This document shows positions 51,452 to 61,187 of a stretch of 64,000 bases of DNA, piece by piece (position 1 is the stretch's first letter; every line of letters starts with the position of its first letter). A model generated the notes under the pieces. That model was not told the origin of the DNA, ran no database searches, and saw only the letters and a program-made list of their open reading frames with translations. The translations under genes were made by a program, and so were the position numbers. This DNA comes from an uncultured Vibrio sp. (GTDB lineage Bacteria; Pseudomonadota; Gammaproteobacteria; Enterobacterales; Vibrionaceae): the NCBI GenBank assembly GCA_947504195.1, contig CANNGN010000006.1:62001-126000 (forward strand). Direction: 5' to 3'.

Positions 51452-53359
51452 CTATTCTTCCTCCCTTGCAACACGTCGTCTATCATGTCGCTCTACTTGC
51501 GTAACTCTATAGCCTGTTGGTGTTTCTAGGAGAATCTGTTTGATACACTCCACATCAAACTCATGACAACAAATATCGAGTTTGCCTAAAAGGATCTCCA
51601 TTTCTTGCCAAGTGAGTTTTTCTTCAGTTGCAGTCATGATTTTTTGATGACTTGTCCCTTCAACATTGTCACCAATTAAAAGCTCTTCATATAGCTTTTC
51701 GCCAGGTCTTAAGCCACTAAATTGAATTTCGATATCACCGCTATCGCTGAGGCCATGGAAGTATTCTTTCATACCCATGAGATTAATTGTCCGCTTGGCA
51801 AGATCCAAAATTTTTACTGGCTCTCCCATATCAAGTACAAATACTTGTCCGCTTTTTCTCATCGCACCTGCTTGAATAACAAGCTGTGAAGCTTCGGGAA
51901 TAAGCATAAAGTAACGAATAATATCAGGGTGGGTTACGGTAACTGGACCACCTTGACGAATTTGAGTTTTAAACAAAGGAACAACAGAGCCAGATGAGCC
52001 TAAAACATTCCCGAAACGTACCATACTAAATAACGTATCTGTTTGTTTATCAGATAAAGCTTGAAGGACTAATTCAGCTAAACGTTTACTTGCCCCCATG
52101 ACATTGGTTGGTCTCACCGCTTTGTCAGTTGAAATTAAGGTAAAGTCTTTTACTCCTGCTTCAATGGCGGCATTGGCACATGCTAGGGTACCAAAGACAT
52201 TATTTCGGATACCTTCTACAATATTATCTTCGACTAATGGTACGTGCTTATATGCGGCGGCATGGTAAACAGTTTCAATGTTATGCGCCTTCATTAAGCG
52301 GTATACACGGTTTTCTCGTTGTACTGATCCTAACGCTGCGACAATATTTGTTTTTAATCCTTGGCGTTTTTTAATACCTTGAAGCTCTTGGTCGATTTTA
52401 TATAAGTTATATTCATTGAGCTCGAATAAAAGCAGAGTTTTCGGCTGTTGAGATAAAACTTGACGGCATAATTCCGAGCCAATTGAACCGCCTGCACCAG
52501 TCACTAGAACGCCTTTATTAGAGACACACTTACTAAGTAGCTCAGGATTTGGATCAACCGCCTCTCGACCGAGTAGGTCAGAAATATCAAGATCCTTGAT
52601 TTCGGTTGCACTTGCTTTACCTGTCGCGATATCTTCAACACAAGGGACGGATTGAATTTCGATTGGCCAAGCAGCAAGTTCATCCAATAGCCTTAAACGT
52701 TTACCTTTACTGATGTTGTTAATCGCGAGTAATAGTTTCACTGGACGATATAAATTGCTGAGTTCTTCGAATTCACTTGAATGATGAACTCGTGAACCAA
52801 ACATGATTTGTCCAACTTTAGTGTGGTCATCATCTAATAGAATAACTGGGTGATATTCACCACCTTGAACTAAAGAGTAAGTGAGATCTCTGCCGGTCGC
52901 ACCAGCACCATAAATGAATACATTGGGTTTATTTCGCTTATAAGTGTGGTAATAGATTGTTCGAATAAAAATACGTGGCCCACCAAGTGCTAAGATGGCT
53001 AACCCAGCGTAGATAAAAGGGACACTTCGAGGAAGAAAGGCTTGGAAAATAAACCCGCTAATTGCTAGGACTGCTGTCGAAATAAATACCGAGGTGAATA
53101 TGTTACCTATGGCCGGAAGCATCATATAGCGTAAAACTGCGCGATACATGCCCATTTTTACAAATGTCAATATTGTAACAGTGACTGTAACAACTAAAGT
53201 TAAGTATTCGGGAAAGGCGAAAGTAAAATCAAATCCATCAATACGTAATGCATAAGATACAATCAATGCAGTCATGATTGCCACAATGTCGTATAAAATG
53301 GAAACTAGCCGTTTGTTTTTTCGCTTAGCTGACAGTAATAATTTTATTGGTGAACGCAT
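51452..53359 (-). CDS. WbpM-like UDP-GlcNAc 4,6-dehydratase (membrane-bound)
   Basis: A 635-residue protein with four N-terminal TM helices (about 20-130), a first nucleotide-binding fold (GAGATGRD near 150-157) and a C-terminal SDR domain: GAGGSIGSELCRQ near 288-300, STDKAVRPTNVMGASKR near 409-425. It matches the large WbpM/CapD dehydratases, which make UDP-4-keto-6-deoxy-GlcNAc. It is convergent with the O-antigen operon and divergent from the reductase and PGT genes it probably serves. Confidence 0.9.
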   Translation of the reverse strand: MRSPIKLLLSAKRKNKRLVSILYDIVAIMTALIVSYALRIDGFDFTFAFPEYLTLVVTVTVTILTFVKMGMYRAVLRYMMLPAIGNIFTSVFISTAVLAISGFIFQAFLPRSVPFIYAGLAILALGGPRIFIRTIYYHTYKRNKPNVFIYGAGATGRDLTYSLVQGGEYHPVILLDDDHTKVGQIMFGSRVHHSSEFEELSNLYRPVKLLLAINNISKGKRLRLLDELAAWPIEIQSVPCVEDIATGKASATEIKDLDISDLLGREAVDPNPELLSKCVSNKGVLVTGAGGSIGSELCRQVLSQQPKTLLLFELNEYNLYKIDQELQGIKKRQGLKTNIVAALGSVQRENRVYRLMKAHNIETVYHAAAYKHVPLVEDNIVEGIRNNVFGTLACANAAIEAGVKDFTLISTDKAVRPTNVMGASKRLAELVLQALSDKQTDTLFSMVRFGNVLGSSGSVVPLFKTQIRQGGPVTVTHPDIIRYFMLIPEASQLVIQAGAMRKSGQVFVLDMGEPVKILDLAKRTINLMGMKEYFHGLSDSGDIEIQFSGLRPGEKLYEELLIGDNVEGTSHQKIMTATEEKLTWQEMEILLGKLDICCHEFDVECIKQILLETPTGYRVTQVERHDRRRVAREEE

Positions 53360-53526
53360 CGCTACATCATTCTTATTATGTTGGTTAATTAAGTATCATT
53401 TTATAATATATTTAACTGATACTTTATATCAGTCTACGCGTTAACCTGTTATAGAATCAAATGTAAAATGTTAAATCACGAACAAATCTCCTCTTTTTTA
53501 AACACTTAACACATATTAGGGTAATT

Positions 53527-54471
53527 TTGAAAGTATTAGTTACAGGTTGCAATGGGTTTGTTGGGAACCGGCTTGCTGAAATAGCCAAAGAAAATGATCA
53601 TCTTGTGTTGCAACATCAACGCCGAGCAGCGGATACAGCTGATTTACATTGTGAAATTGATGCCGATACCAACTGGATGTTAACTGGGCTTAATATTGAT
53701 TGCGTCGTGCATTGTGCTGCTCGAGTTCATCAAATGAATGAGACTGTTGAGGAGGCCAAGTCTGAATATCAACGAGTTAATGTTGACGGTACTCTTAATC
53801 TTGCACGACAAGCAGCTCAAGCAGGCTTAAAGCGCTTTGTGTTTATTAGTTCTATTAAAGTTAATGGAGAATTTACTTTAATAGATAAGCCATTTACTGA
53901 AGAGGTCGAGCATAGTCCTGAAGATCTCTATGGTCTTAGTAAGTACAACGCGGAGCTAGGGCTACGAGATATTGCACGAGATACTGGACTTGAAGTGGTT
54001 ATTATTCGCCCCCCATTAGTGTATGGACCTGGAGTAAAAGCTAACTTCGCTGCGATGATCAATGGACTGAAAAAAGGAATGCCGTTGCCGTTCGGTGCCA
54101 TTAATAATCAACGTAGTCTGGTGTATTTAGATAATTTGATCGATTTTATTCTATGTTGTTCTCATCATCCCAAAGCTGCGGGAGAAACATTCCTTATTTC
54201 TGATGGAAGTGATGTTAGTACGACTCAATTGTTGCAGGCAGTTACTTTTGAGCTAGGAAAACCGTCTCGATTAATTCCCGTTCCTGAGCGTTGGTTAGAG
54301 AGCCTGTTGACTCTAGTTGGAAAGAAAGCGATTAGCCAGCGTTTGTTAGGTTCACTGCAGCTCGATATTACTAAAGCAAGACAGTTATTGGAATGGAACG
54401 CGCCTGTTTCATTTGAAGACGGCATAAAGAAAACAGTAGCAGCACATATATCAGGAGAAAAGCGTGATTAG
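53527..54471 (+). CDS. WbpV-like NAD-dependent 4-keto reductase/epimerase
   Basis: A 314-residue extended SDR. GCNGFVGNRLAE is near 7-18, the catalytic YGLSKYNAE is near 137-145, and RPPLVYGPGVKANF near 160-173. It is closest in pattern to WbpV and related 4-reductases that finish UDP-N-acetylquinovosamine; a UDP-GlcNAc/Glc 4-epimerase cannot be excluded. Start codon is TTG (the base triplet at 53527), with AGGGTAA upstream. It overlaps the PGT gene by 8 bases. Confidence 0.82.
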   Translation: MKVLVTGCNGFVGNRLAEIAKENDHLVLQHQRRAADTADLHCEIDADTNWMLTGLNIDCVVHCAARVHQMNETVEEAKSEYQRVNVDGTLNLARQAAQAGLKRFVFISSIKVNGEFTLIDKPFTEEVEHSPEDLYGLSKYNAELGLRDIARDTGLEVVIIRPPLVYGPGVKANFAAMINGLKKGMPLPFGAINNQRSLVYLDNLIDFILCCSHHPKAAGETFLISDGSDVSTTQLLQAVTFELGKPSRLIPVPERWLESLLTLVGKKAISQRLLGSLQLDITKARQLLEWNAPVSFEDGIKKTVAAHISGEKRD

Positions 54472-55012
54472 AGTACTAGATTTTTTGTTTGCACTGTGTG
54501 GATTGCTGTTGCTTTGGCCTGTAATGATCGTGATTTTAGTGGTTGGCTGGTTTGATACGAGAGCGCCTGTATTTACTCAAGTAAGGGTAGGTAGAAAGCA
54601 GCAGCCGTTCACGTTAATAAAATTTCGCACCATGCCAATTGCAACTCAATCGGTTGCGACGCATTTAGTTGGTGCTAATTCCGTGACTAAGCTCGGCCAG
54701 TTTTTGAGAAAAACCAAGTTAGACGAGTTACCTCAGTTGATTAATGTTCTAAAGGGCGAAATGAGTATTGTTGGCCCTCGTCCATGTTTATTTAATCAAG
54801 AAGAGTTGATTGAAGAGCGTGAAAAGCGCGGAGTATTTAATGTCCTTCCGGGGATTACTGGGCTTGCTCAAGTCAATGAAATTGATATGTCGACACCGGA
54901 ATTACTTGCTGAGTGGGACCAGAAAATGATTCAGAGTTATTCGTTAAGACACTATTTTACATATATTATTCAGACGGCGACCGGAAAAGGCGCTGGTGAT
55001 AGGGTAAAATAA
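54464..55012 (+). CDS. Small monotopic phosphoglycosyl transferase (PglC/WbpL-role sugar transferase)
   Basis: A 182-residue protein with one N-terminal reentrant helix (about 5-28) and the bacterial sugar transferase core: FTQVRVGRKQQPFTLIKFRT, the catalytic Asp-Glu in KLDELPQLINV near 85-95, and IVGPRPCL. It moves a sugar-1-phosphate to undecaprenyl phosphate, starting a repeat unit or primer. Beside the WbpM- and WbpV-like genes the likely donor is UDP-QuiNAc. GTG start with AGGAG upstream. Confidence 0.9.
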   Translation: MIRVLDFLFALCGLLLLWPVMIVILVVGWFDTRAPVFTQVRVGRKQQPFTLIKFRTMPIATQSVATHLVGANSVTKLGQFLRKTKLDELPQLINVLKGEMSIVGPRPCLFNQEELIEEREKRGVFNVLPGITGLAQVNEIDMSTPELLAEWDQKMIQSYSLRHYFTYIIQTATGKGAGDRVK

Positions 55013-55041
55013 AGCCGAGTTAACAACTTAACTCGGCTTTT
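55011..55041. terminator. Terminator between the PGT gene and cysN
   Basis: A perfect stem (AAAGCCGAGTTAA with its complement) with a CAAC loop and TTTT on the plus strand; the AAA at the left overlaps the PGT stop codon and gives a U-tail on the minus strand for cysN. Confidence 0.9.
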
Positions 55042-55070
55042 GATATTGCTCTACTATTTAGCTGGGCGGC

Positions 55071-56480
55071 TTATATTTCGCTACAGCCCCATTCAGGGAA
55101 GTGTTTGCGAACATAAGCATTGAGGTCTTTTTCAGACTGCGAGTAGATACGAGCAGGCTCTTCACCAGATTGACCAATATGCTCAATCATACCTGCGCCA
55201 ACGGTAACGTTGGTGTGACGGTCGATGATAATAAACGCGCCAGTTTGCGGCAGTGCTTGATATTGGTCGAGGGCGACGGAGTCAGTAAGACTAACGCTCG
55301 ACAGACCGATTTCATTGAGCTCTAACTGCTCACTATTCTCTGCATGCTGCTCAAGCGTATTCACATCCACTTTATAAGGGATAGCTGACACCTTACCCGT
55401 GCAGGATTTAGTCGCAAACTTGAACAGATATTCTTTATGAGTGCGTAATGGGTTTTCACTCATCCAAACAACATGAGCATCAAACTTCTTCGTTACCACT
55501 GACTCATGGCCAGTATGAACCAACATATCACCACGAGAGACATCAATTTCATCTTCTAACGTTAATGTTACCGCTTGCCCAGGTTGAGCTTGAGGCAACT
55601 CACCATCGTAGGTATAAATTGACTTAACTCGCGATTGCTTTCCTGATGGCAGTACTGTGATGTCATCGCCGACTTCAACAATGCCAGAGGCTAAGGTGCC
55701 GCAGAACCCTCTGAAATTGAGGTTTGGACGGTTAACGTACTGAACAGGGAAACGCATTTTTTCCAGGTCTTTGTCTTGATCTACTTTTACGGTTTCCAGG
55801 AGCTTCATTAATGTCGCACCAGGGTACCAATCCATGTTCTCACTTGGTGTGACGACATTGTCACCCAGAAGTGCGGAAATCGGTACAAAGCGAATGTCAT
55901 CAATATTGAGCATTTTCGCCATTTCACGGTAGTCAGCTTTAATTTTCTGATACACATCTTGGCTGAAATCCATCAAGTCCATTTTATTGATGGCAACGAT
56001 AACGTGCTTAATGCCGAGTAAGCTACAGATATAGCTGTGGCGACGAGTTTGGGTTTGAATGCCATAGCGCGCATCAACCATCACAATTGCTAGAGAGCAC
56101 GTTGAAGCGCCCGTTGCCATGTTGCGAGTGTACTGCTCATGTCCAGGGGTATCGGCAATGATAAACTTGCGCTTGTCGGTTGAAAAATAGCGGTAAGCCA
56201 CATCGATGGTGATGCCTTGCTCACGCTCAGATTGAAGACCATCAACCAGTAGGGCTAAATCGAAGTCCTGGTCAGTGGTATTGAATTTTTGCGAATCTTT
56301 TTCAATCGCGGCCATTTGGTCTTCGTAAATTAACTTACTGTCAAAGAGCAAGCGCCCAATGAGGGTCGACTTTCCATCATCTACGTTTCCGCAGGTAAGA
56401 AAACGAAGTAAATCTTTATTTTCATGAACCTTTAAATAGGCTTCGATATCTTGAGCAATCAATTCTGATGAGTGTGACAT
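55071..56480 (-). CDS. cysN: Sulfate adenylyltransferase subunit 1 CysN
   Basis: A 469-residue EF-Tu-like GTPase. G1 is [15 protein letters not shown] near 31-45, G3 is [12 protein letters not shown] near 110-121 and G4 is NKMD near 165-168. GTP hydrolysis drives CysD to make APS from sulfate and ATP. No CysC domain is fused; cysC is separate. It is the last gene, 44 bases after the DHH gene, whereas it usually follows cysD directly. The region is less AT-rich than the O-antigen genes. Confidence 0.96.
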   Translation of the reverse strand: MSHSSELIAQDIEAYLKVHENKDLLRFLTCGNVDDGKSTLIGRLLFDSKLIYEDQMAAIEKDSQKFNTTDQDFDLALLVDGLQSEREQGITIDVAYRYFSTDKRKFIIADTPGHEQYTRNMATGASTCSLAIVMVDARYGIQTQTRRHSYICSLLGIKHVIVAINKMDLMDFSQDVYQKIKADYREMAKMLNIDDIRFVPISALLGDNVVTPSENMDWYPGATLMKLLETVKVDQDKDLEKMRFPVQYVNRPNLNFRGFCGTLASGIVEVGDDITVLPSGKQSRVKSIYTYDGELPQAQPGQAVTLTLEDEIDVSRGDMLVHTGHESVVTKKFDAHVVWMSENPLRTHKEYLFKFATKSCTGKVSAIPYKVDVNTLEQHAENSEQLELNEIGLSSVSLTDSVALDQYQALPQTGAFIIIDRHTNVTVGAGMIEHIGQSGEEPARIYSQSEKDLNAYVRKHFPEWGCSEI

Positions 56481-56524
56481 CTTAGTTCCTTTCTTTTTAT
56501 TCGATTGAAGTCAGAGTCGTAATA

Positions 56525-57502
56525 TTAAACTGACTCTGACAGTCGATAATATTGGCTTAATACCGCGATAAAGCGTGCTTTATCATTAAGTGGTAATGCA
56601 TTAATTCCAGCTGCGGCTTTACGTCCGCCACCGGTGTCAAATTGAGTACAGACCTCATCAGCACCAATACGGTTGTTCAGTGGCGCTCGTACGCTCACGG
56701 TGTAATCGGCTTGGTTTTGGTTTAGGGTCAATACAGCGTGAGCTAAATCGGGTGACTGGTTGGCCAGTTCATTGCCAAACACACCACTAATTCGTCTTGC
56801 CCAGGCTTCACAAGGCAACTCAAACACTTTACAACTGCTGTCTTCACTTACCGGTGTTAAGGATGCTACGTTTTGATAATCTTGCGCATACCCTTTTTGT
56901 AAGGTGTAAAACGGAGACTGGTTGTCGTCACGCAGCATAAATGGATCTGGATAGCTCAGCAGGTGAGTAAACAAATCCGTCGGTGCGATATGCAAGTCAT
57001 CTTCGCTGGCACCGTAACCGTTGTAGTTAATGAGTGTTCCTAGCTCGCAAAGAAAATCGATATCAGATTGACTAAGCCCTTGAGTTTCTGCGATGGCTTG
57101 AGCACGCGCATTGAGGTTATCGCCAAATGCAGCCGCTAACGCCCAGTTGACATATTGGCCTTGCAACTTCTGATTGATTAGCAAGGATGTACAAACTTCC
57201 GCATCAAGATTAATCAAGGTTTCCAAATTGTCTGACTCTGGCACATCACCGGTTCGGTGGTGGTCGCAATAAAACACAGGGACATTGGCATCAAGCAGCG
57301 TTTGAAGCGGCGTCAGGTTCTTCTCCATCGAAATATCGAGGGTGGTCACCGATGTTGCATCGCCAGCATCAACAACTTGATTGAGGAGTTTTATATCGCG
57401 TTTCACCCCAGTAATCAGCTGGCTCTTTTTGGGCTCGGCAAGGCGCAATTGCAGTAGTGCAATAATGCCATCGGCATCGCCATTGAACACATCGTAATGC
57501 AT
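56525..57502 (-). CDS. DHH-family phosphoesterase embedded in the cys operon
   Basis: A 325-residue protein of the DHH/DHHA1 superfamily. Metal motifs: FNGDADGIIAL near 6-16, TLDIS near 55-59 and the hallmark CDHHRTGD near 79-86; the C-terminal DHHA1 part has FDTGGGRKAAAG near 292-303. Relatives such as NrnA hydrolyse 3'-phosphoadenosine-5'-phosphate (PAP) and short oligonucleotides. PAP is the by-product of PAPS use, so a PAP phosphatase role in this operon is a reasonable inference. Its start overlaps the cysC stop as TAATG. Confidence 0.85.
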   Translation of the reverse strand: MHYDVFNGDADGIIALLQLRLAEPKKSQLITGVKRDIKLLNQVVDAGDATSVTTLDISMEKNLTPLQTLLDANVPVFYCDHHRTGDVPESDNLETLINLDAEVCTSLLINQKLQGQYVNWALAAAFGDNLNARAQAIAETQGLSQSDIDFLCELGTLINYNGYGASEDDLHIAPTDLFTHLLSYPDPFMLRDDNQSPFYTLQKGYAQDYQNVASLTPVSEDSSCKVFELPCEAWARRISGVFGNELANQSPDLAHAVLTLNQNQADYTVSVRAPLNNRIGADEVCTQFDTGGGRKAAAGINALPLNDKARFIAVLSQYYRLSESV

Positions 57503-58143
57503 TAGTCCTGCCCCTTCAGATAACCCAACTCATCAAGCTTCGCAACCACCTGCTCTGCACAGGCTTCTATTGAAAGCTCAGCCGTTTTTATGTGGATTTC
57601 TGGCGTAACGGGAGCTTGATATTCCGAATCAATACCGGTGAAATGTTTAATTTCACCGGCGCGAGCTTTTTTGTATAAGCCCTTAGGATCTCTGGCTTCA
57701 CACACTTCGATAGGCGTATCAATAAACACTTCTAAGAATTGCCCGGCATCAACCAATGCTCGAACTTGCTCACGGTCAGCGATAAAAGGTGAAATAAACG
57801 CGGTGAGTACGATGTTTCCTGCGTCGACAAACAGTTTGGCCACTTCACCGATACGGCGAATGTTTTCGATACGGTCGTCATCACTAAAACCTAGGTCTTT
57901 GTTAAGGCCATGACGGACATTATCGCCATCAAGTAGGTAGCTATGCTTACCCAAGCTCATTAGCTTGCTTTCAACCGCATTGGCAACCGTGGATTTTCCA
58001 GAGCCACTTAATCCCGTAAACCACAAAATAACAGGCGTTTGGCTTTTCTGCGCGGCGCGGTCTTGATGGGTCACAGTGGTGTTGTGCCACACGACATCAT
58101 CACTCACGCTGTCATTTTGTTTTAGTTCATAAGGGGAGCTCAT
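57502..58143 (-). CDS. cysC: Adenylylsulfate (APS) kinase CysC
   Basis: A 213-residue kinase. The P-loop is GLSGSGKST near 44-52, with [16 protein letters not shown] near 72-87 and [13 protein letters not shown] near 116-128, all standard. It phosphorylates APS to PAPS. Its start overlaps the cysD stop (TAATG) and its stop overlaps the DHH start, so the three are translationally coupled. Confidence 0.96.
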   Translation of the reverse strand: MSSPYELKQNDSVSDDVVWHNTTVTHQDRAAQKSQTPVILWFTGLSGSGKSTVANAVESKLMSLGKHSYLLDGDNVRHGLNKDLGFSDDDRIENIRRIGEVAKLFVDAGNIVLTAFISPFIADREQVRALVDAGQFLEVFIDTPIEVCEARDPKGLYKKARAGEIKHFTGIDSEYQAPVTPEIHIKTAELSIEACAEQVVAKLDELGYLKGQD

Positions 58144-59057
58144 TAGAAGTACCCTTCACGCTTTTTCTTCTCCATTGAGCCAGAGCTATCATGGTCAATG
58201 GCGCGGCCCTGACGCTCAGAGGTCGTCGTCAGTAGCATTTCTTGAATGATTTCAGGCAGTGTTGTCGCTTCTGATTCTACCGCGCCAGTTAATGGGTAGC
58301 AGCCCAAGGTGCGGAAACGAACCATTTTCTCTTCAACCACTTCGCCTTCTTTTAACTCCATGCGCTCATCATCAACCATGATCAACATGCCATCACGCTC
58401 AACAACTGGGCGAGGGGCAGAAAGGTATAAGCCTGGAATTTCGATTTGCTCTAGGTAGATGTATTGCCAAATATCAAGCTCCGTCCAGTTGGACAGTGGG
58501 AAGACACGAATACTCTCGCCTTTGTTGACCTTGCCGTTATAGACATTCCAAAGCTCTGGACGCTGGCTTTTCGGGTCCCAGCGATGATGTTCATCACGGA
58601 AAGAGTAGACTCGCTCTTTGGCACGAGATTTTTCTTCATCACGACGAGCACCACCAAATGCAGCATCAAAACCATGCTTATCCAACGCTTGCTTTAGGCC
58701 TTGGGTTTTCATGATGTCTGTGTGCTGTGAGCTGCCATGAACAAAAGGACTAATGTTCATCGCTAACCCTTCTGGGTTTTGGTGAACGATTAATTTCATC
58801 CCTAATTTTTCCGCCATATAGTCGCGGAATTGAATCATTTCTTTAAATTTCCATGTCGTATCAACATGCATTAATGGAAATGGAGGGATGCCGGGTGCGA
58901 ACGCCTTTTTTGCAAGATGAAGCATTACCGAGGAGTCTTTACCCACCGAATAAAGCATCACTGGGTTATCAAATTCAGCCGCCACTTCACGCATAATGTG
59001 GATTGATTCGGCTTCTAGTTGTTTTAAGTGCGTCATACGCGCAGGAGAAAGTGTCAT
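58143..59057 (-). CDS. cysD: Sulfate adenylyltransferase subunit 2 CysD
   Basis: A 304-residue PP-loop ATP pyrophosphatase. [13 protein letters not shown] near 37-49 is the PP-motif; [15 protein letters not shown] near 138-152 and the C-terminal [21 protein letters not shown] region are typical. With CysN it forms APS. First gene of cysD-cysC-DHH-cysN. The 84 bases upstream separate it from the SLC13 gene. Confidence 0.97.
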   Translation of the reverse strand: MTLSPARMTHLKQLEAESIHIMREVAAEFDNPVMLYSVGKDSSVMLHLAKKAFAPGIPPFPLMHVDTTWKFKEMIQFRDYMAEKLGMKLIVHQNPEGLAMNISPFVHGSSQHTDIMKTQGLKQALDKHGFDAAFGGARRDEEKSRAKERVYSFRDEHHRWDPKSQRPELWNVYNGKVNKGESIRVFPLSNWTELDIWQYIYLEQIEIPGLYLSAPRPVVERDGMLIMVDDERMELKEGEVVEEKMVRFRTLGCYPLTGAVESEATTLPEIIQEMLLTTTSERQGRAIDHDSSGSMEKKKREGYF

Positions 59058-59141
59058 TCTTAGCTTCCTAGTTGATGTTCGGCTATAGGGTTATTTTAAT
59101 ATTGTTGCGTTATAAGTAAATAGACCCATAAGAACTTAAAA

Positions 59142-60869
59142 TTATAAGTACATATAATTAAGCATAGTAAGCACGACCGTGCCATAAATAAGGCTGATCG
59201 GAAGCCCTATCCGTATAAAATCTTGTAGGCGGTAGTGACCCGCACTGTAAACCATTAAATTAGTCTGGTAACCATAAGGGCTAATAAAGCTGGCACTTGC
59301 TCCAAATGCGACAACTAATAGCAAAATTGGAGGTTCAAGCTGTAGACTATGTGCTAGTTCAAGAGCAATAGGGAACACGAGTGCCGCTGCTGCATTATTG
59401 GTGATGAGTTCAGTTAACAACCAAGTAATAATGTAGACGATAATTAGAGCCATCAGTGGAGAGAAATGGCTTTGATGCAATATTATCCAGTCTGTTAGAG
59501 GCAATAATGCCCCCGAGCTTTGCAGTGCTTTTGATAGCAATAGTGCCGATCCGATGATTAACCAAATGGATCTCGGTAAGCGCTGCATTATCTCATTGGC
59601 TGAAAGGCTCCCACTTATTAACAGTAGACCAAGAAAAATAACTAAGCTTTTAAATAGAGGAACGATGCCGATAGCTGCTAAGACTATGGCTCCGATAAAC
59701 CCAAATACTGAGAGCTTTTCTTTGTATCCACTGAGTAATTGCTCTGTTTCTATATCGGACACTAAGTAAAAGTTCTTGTGTATATTACGGCGACTTTTAA
59801 AGTCATCACCCACAGCTAGTGTTAGATAGTCACCTACTCGTAGCGTAACATCACCTAATTTACCTGATAACGTTTCTCCATCGCGACGAATTCCTACGAC
59901 CGCGGCATCAAATAGTGCTCGAAATCCAGCCCGTTTTAGGGTTCTGCCAATAAGAATGCTGTTGGGACGGATAATAACTTCGCTTAAGTTTGAAAGCGGT
60001 AACCCATTTTTACTCGCAAAGGAGACCAAACCATCAAATTGATTGAGGAGAGTGACTTTTTTTATATCGCCACTAAAAATCAGCCGATCATTTGATTCAA
60101 TAATTTCGTGAGGTGCGACAGGAGTAATTAAGCGGCCATCTCGAAGAATTTCGACGAGAAACAGAGATTCCAAATTCCTTAACCCGTTTGCTTCGATGGT
60201 TTTATCAATTAAAGATGAGTTGGGTTGAACTTTAAAGTCGACGAAATAATCAGAAGCCGTTATTTGCTCTAGTTGATGATCTGGTAGTAAATGTGACAGT
60301 AGAAATAGTGTGAATCCACATACAATGACAACGACAGAACCCACTAACGTAAAGTCGAAAAAACCAAATGCAGGTAACCCAGCATCTATTACCATACTAT
60401 TTACGATTAAATTGGTGGAGGTTCCTACTAACGTTAATGTACCGCCAAAAATAGCCGCATAGGACAACGGCAATAGCAGTTTGCTTGCTGGGTGATGACT
60501 GTTGTTTCTCAGTGGTGCGAGCATGGTGGAAACGACAGCGGTATTATTGAGTACTGAAGAGGCAAGGGCGGTGAAACTAAATAGGCGCAACCATGTGGAT
60601 AGATAGCTAGGGCGAATTATAGCTCTGGCGAGGATACGAAGAAGTTTGGTTTTCTCAAGTGCAAGCGAGCATACCATTAATAGAATAAGAGTGAGCAATC
60701 CTTGGTTTGAAAAGGCAGAGATGAGTTGATCGCTTGTGGTGATGCCAAGGAGCAATAATATGAGAAGCAATCCACCAAACACACGTTCAGGGTATGCTTG
60801 AAAGCGAACAAGTCCCACGATAGTGGCGAGAAAAAGGACAAGGACTAAGTAAGAGTGATTCAACTGCAT
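59142..60869 (-). CDS. SLC13-family transporter with TrkA-C domains, probable sulfate permease
   Basis: A 575-residue membrane protein. Two blocks of TM helices (about 1-190 and 385-575) flank a cytoplasmic region with two TrkA-C/RCK-C-like domains (about 205-290 and 295-375). SNTTAV- and TNLIV-type segments (NNTAVVS near 107, GTSTNLIVNS near 150, NNAAAAL late) are the DASS/SLC13 signatures. Linkage to cysD suggests sulfate uptake; in other vibrios a similar transporter lies inside the cysDN-cysC operon, as I recall. Confidence 0.85.
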   Translation of the reverse strand: MQLNHSYLVLVLFLATIVGLVRFQAYPERVFGGLLLILLLLGITTSDQLISAFSNQGLLTLILLMVCSLALEKTKLLRILARAIIRPSYLSTWLRLFSFTALASSVLNNTAVVSTMLAPLRNNSHHPASKLLLPLSYAAIFGGTLTLVGTSTNLIVNSMVIDAGLPAFGFFDFTLVGSVVVIVCGFTLFLLSHLLPDHQLEQITASDYFVDFKVQPNSSLIDKTIEANGLRNLESLFLVEILRDGRLITPVAPHEIIESNDRLIFSGDIKKVTLLNQFDGLVSFASKNGLPLSNLSEVIIRPNSILIGRTLKRAGFRALFDAAVVGIRRDGETLSGKLGDVTLRVGDYLTLAVGDDFKSRRNIHKNFYLVSDIETEQLLSGYKEKLSVFGFIGAIVLAAIGIVPLFKSLVIFLGLLLISGSLSANEIMQRLPRSIWLIIGSALLLSKALQSSGALLPLTDWIILHQSHFSPLMALIIVYIITWLLTELITNNAAAALVFPIALELAHSLQLEPPILLLVVAFGASASFISPYGYQTNLMVYSAGHYRLQDFIRIGLPISLIYGTVVLTMLNYMYL

Positions 60870-61187
60870 ATCTCATTCATAAACTGTGCGACCAAATTGA
60901 TTTAAGGCTATGCCTAAATAAGAATCATAGCGCATCAATAACGTAACTCTAAAGTATCAATGATTACAACTTATACTTTAACTAACTAAGGTATTCTTTA
61001 TCGACAAAAGCTAATTTGTTTGGGGGAGATCGTAAATTGTCAGGAAGTGTTTGATAGTTATATGATTTAAAGTCTAATCATGATGACCTTTTCTAAAGGT
61101 TACCGTTATACTTTTGTATATCAATGGATTCGTTATGACACTAAAATCCATTGATAGCTTCAACTGCTCGGTAGTTTACAGATTCAA
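60870..61187. other. Non-coding gap between the SLC13 gene and yjaG, with a 12-bp inverted repeat
   Basis: No gene is visible in these 318 bases. A perfect 12-base inverted repeat (61119-61130 with 61145-61156, 14-base spacer) lies just downstream of yjaG on its strand. Neither side has a proper U-run. The rest is AT-rich and probably carries the SLC13 promoter near its left end. Confidence 0.55.

Noticed and set aside
55071..60869. Calling the cys block a dedicated second PAPS system
   Set aside because: It may be the only sulfate assimilation set in the genome; without the rest of the chromosome this cannot be decided, so it is kept as a hypothesis only.
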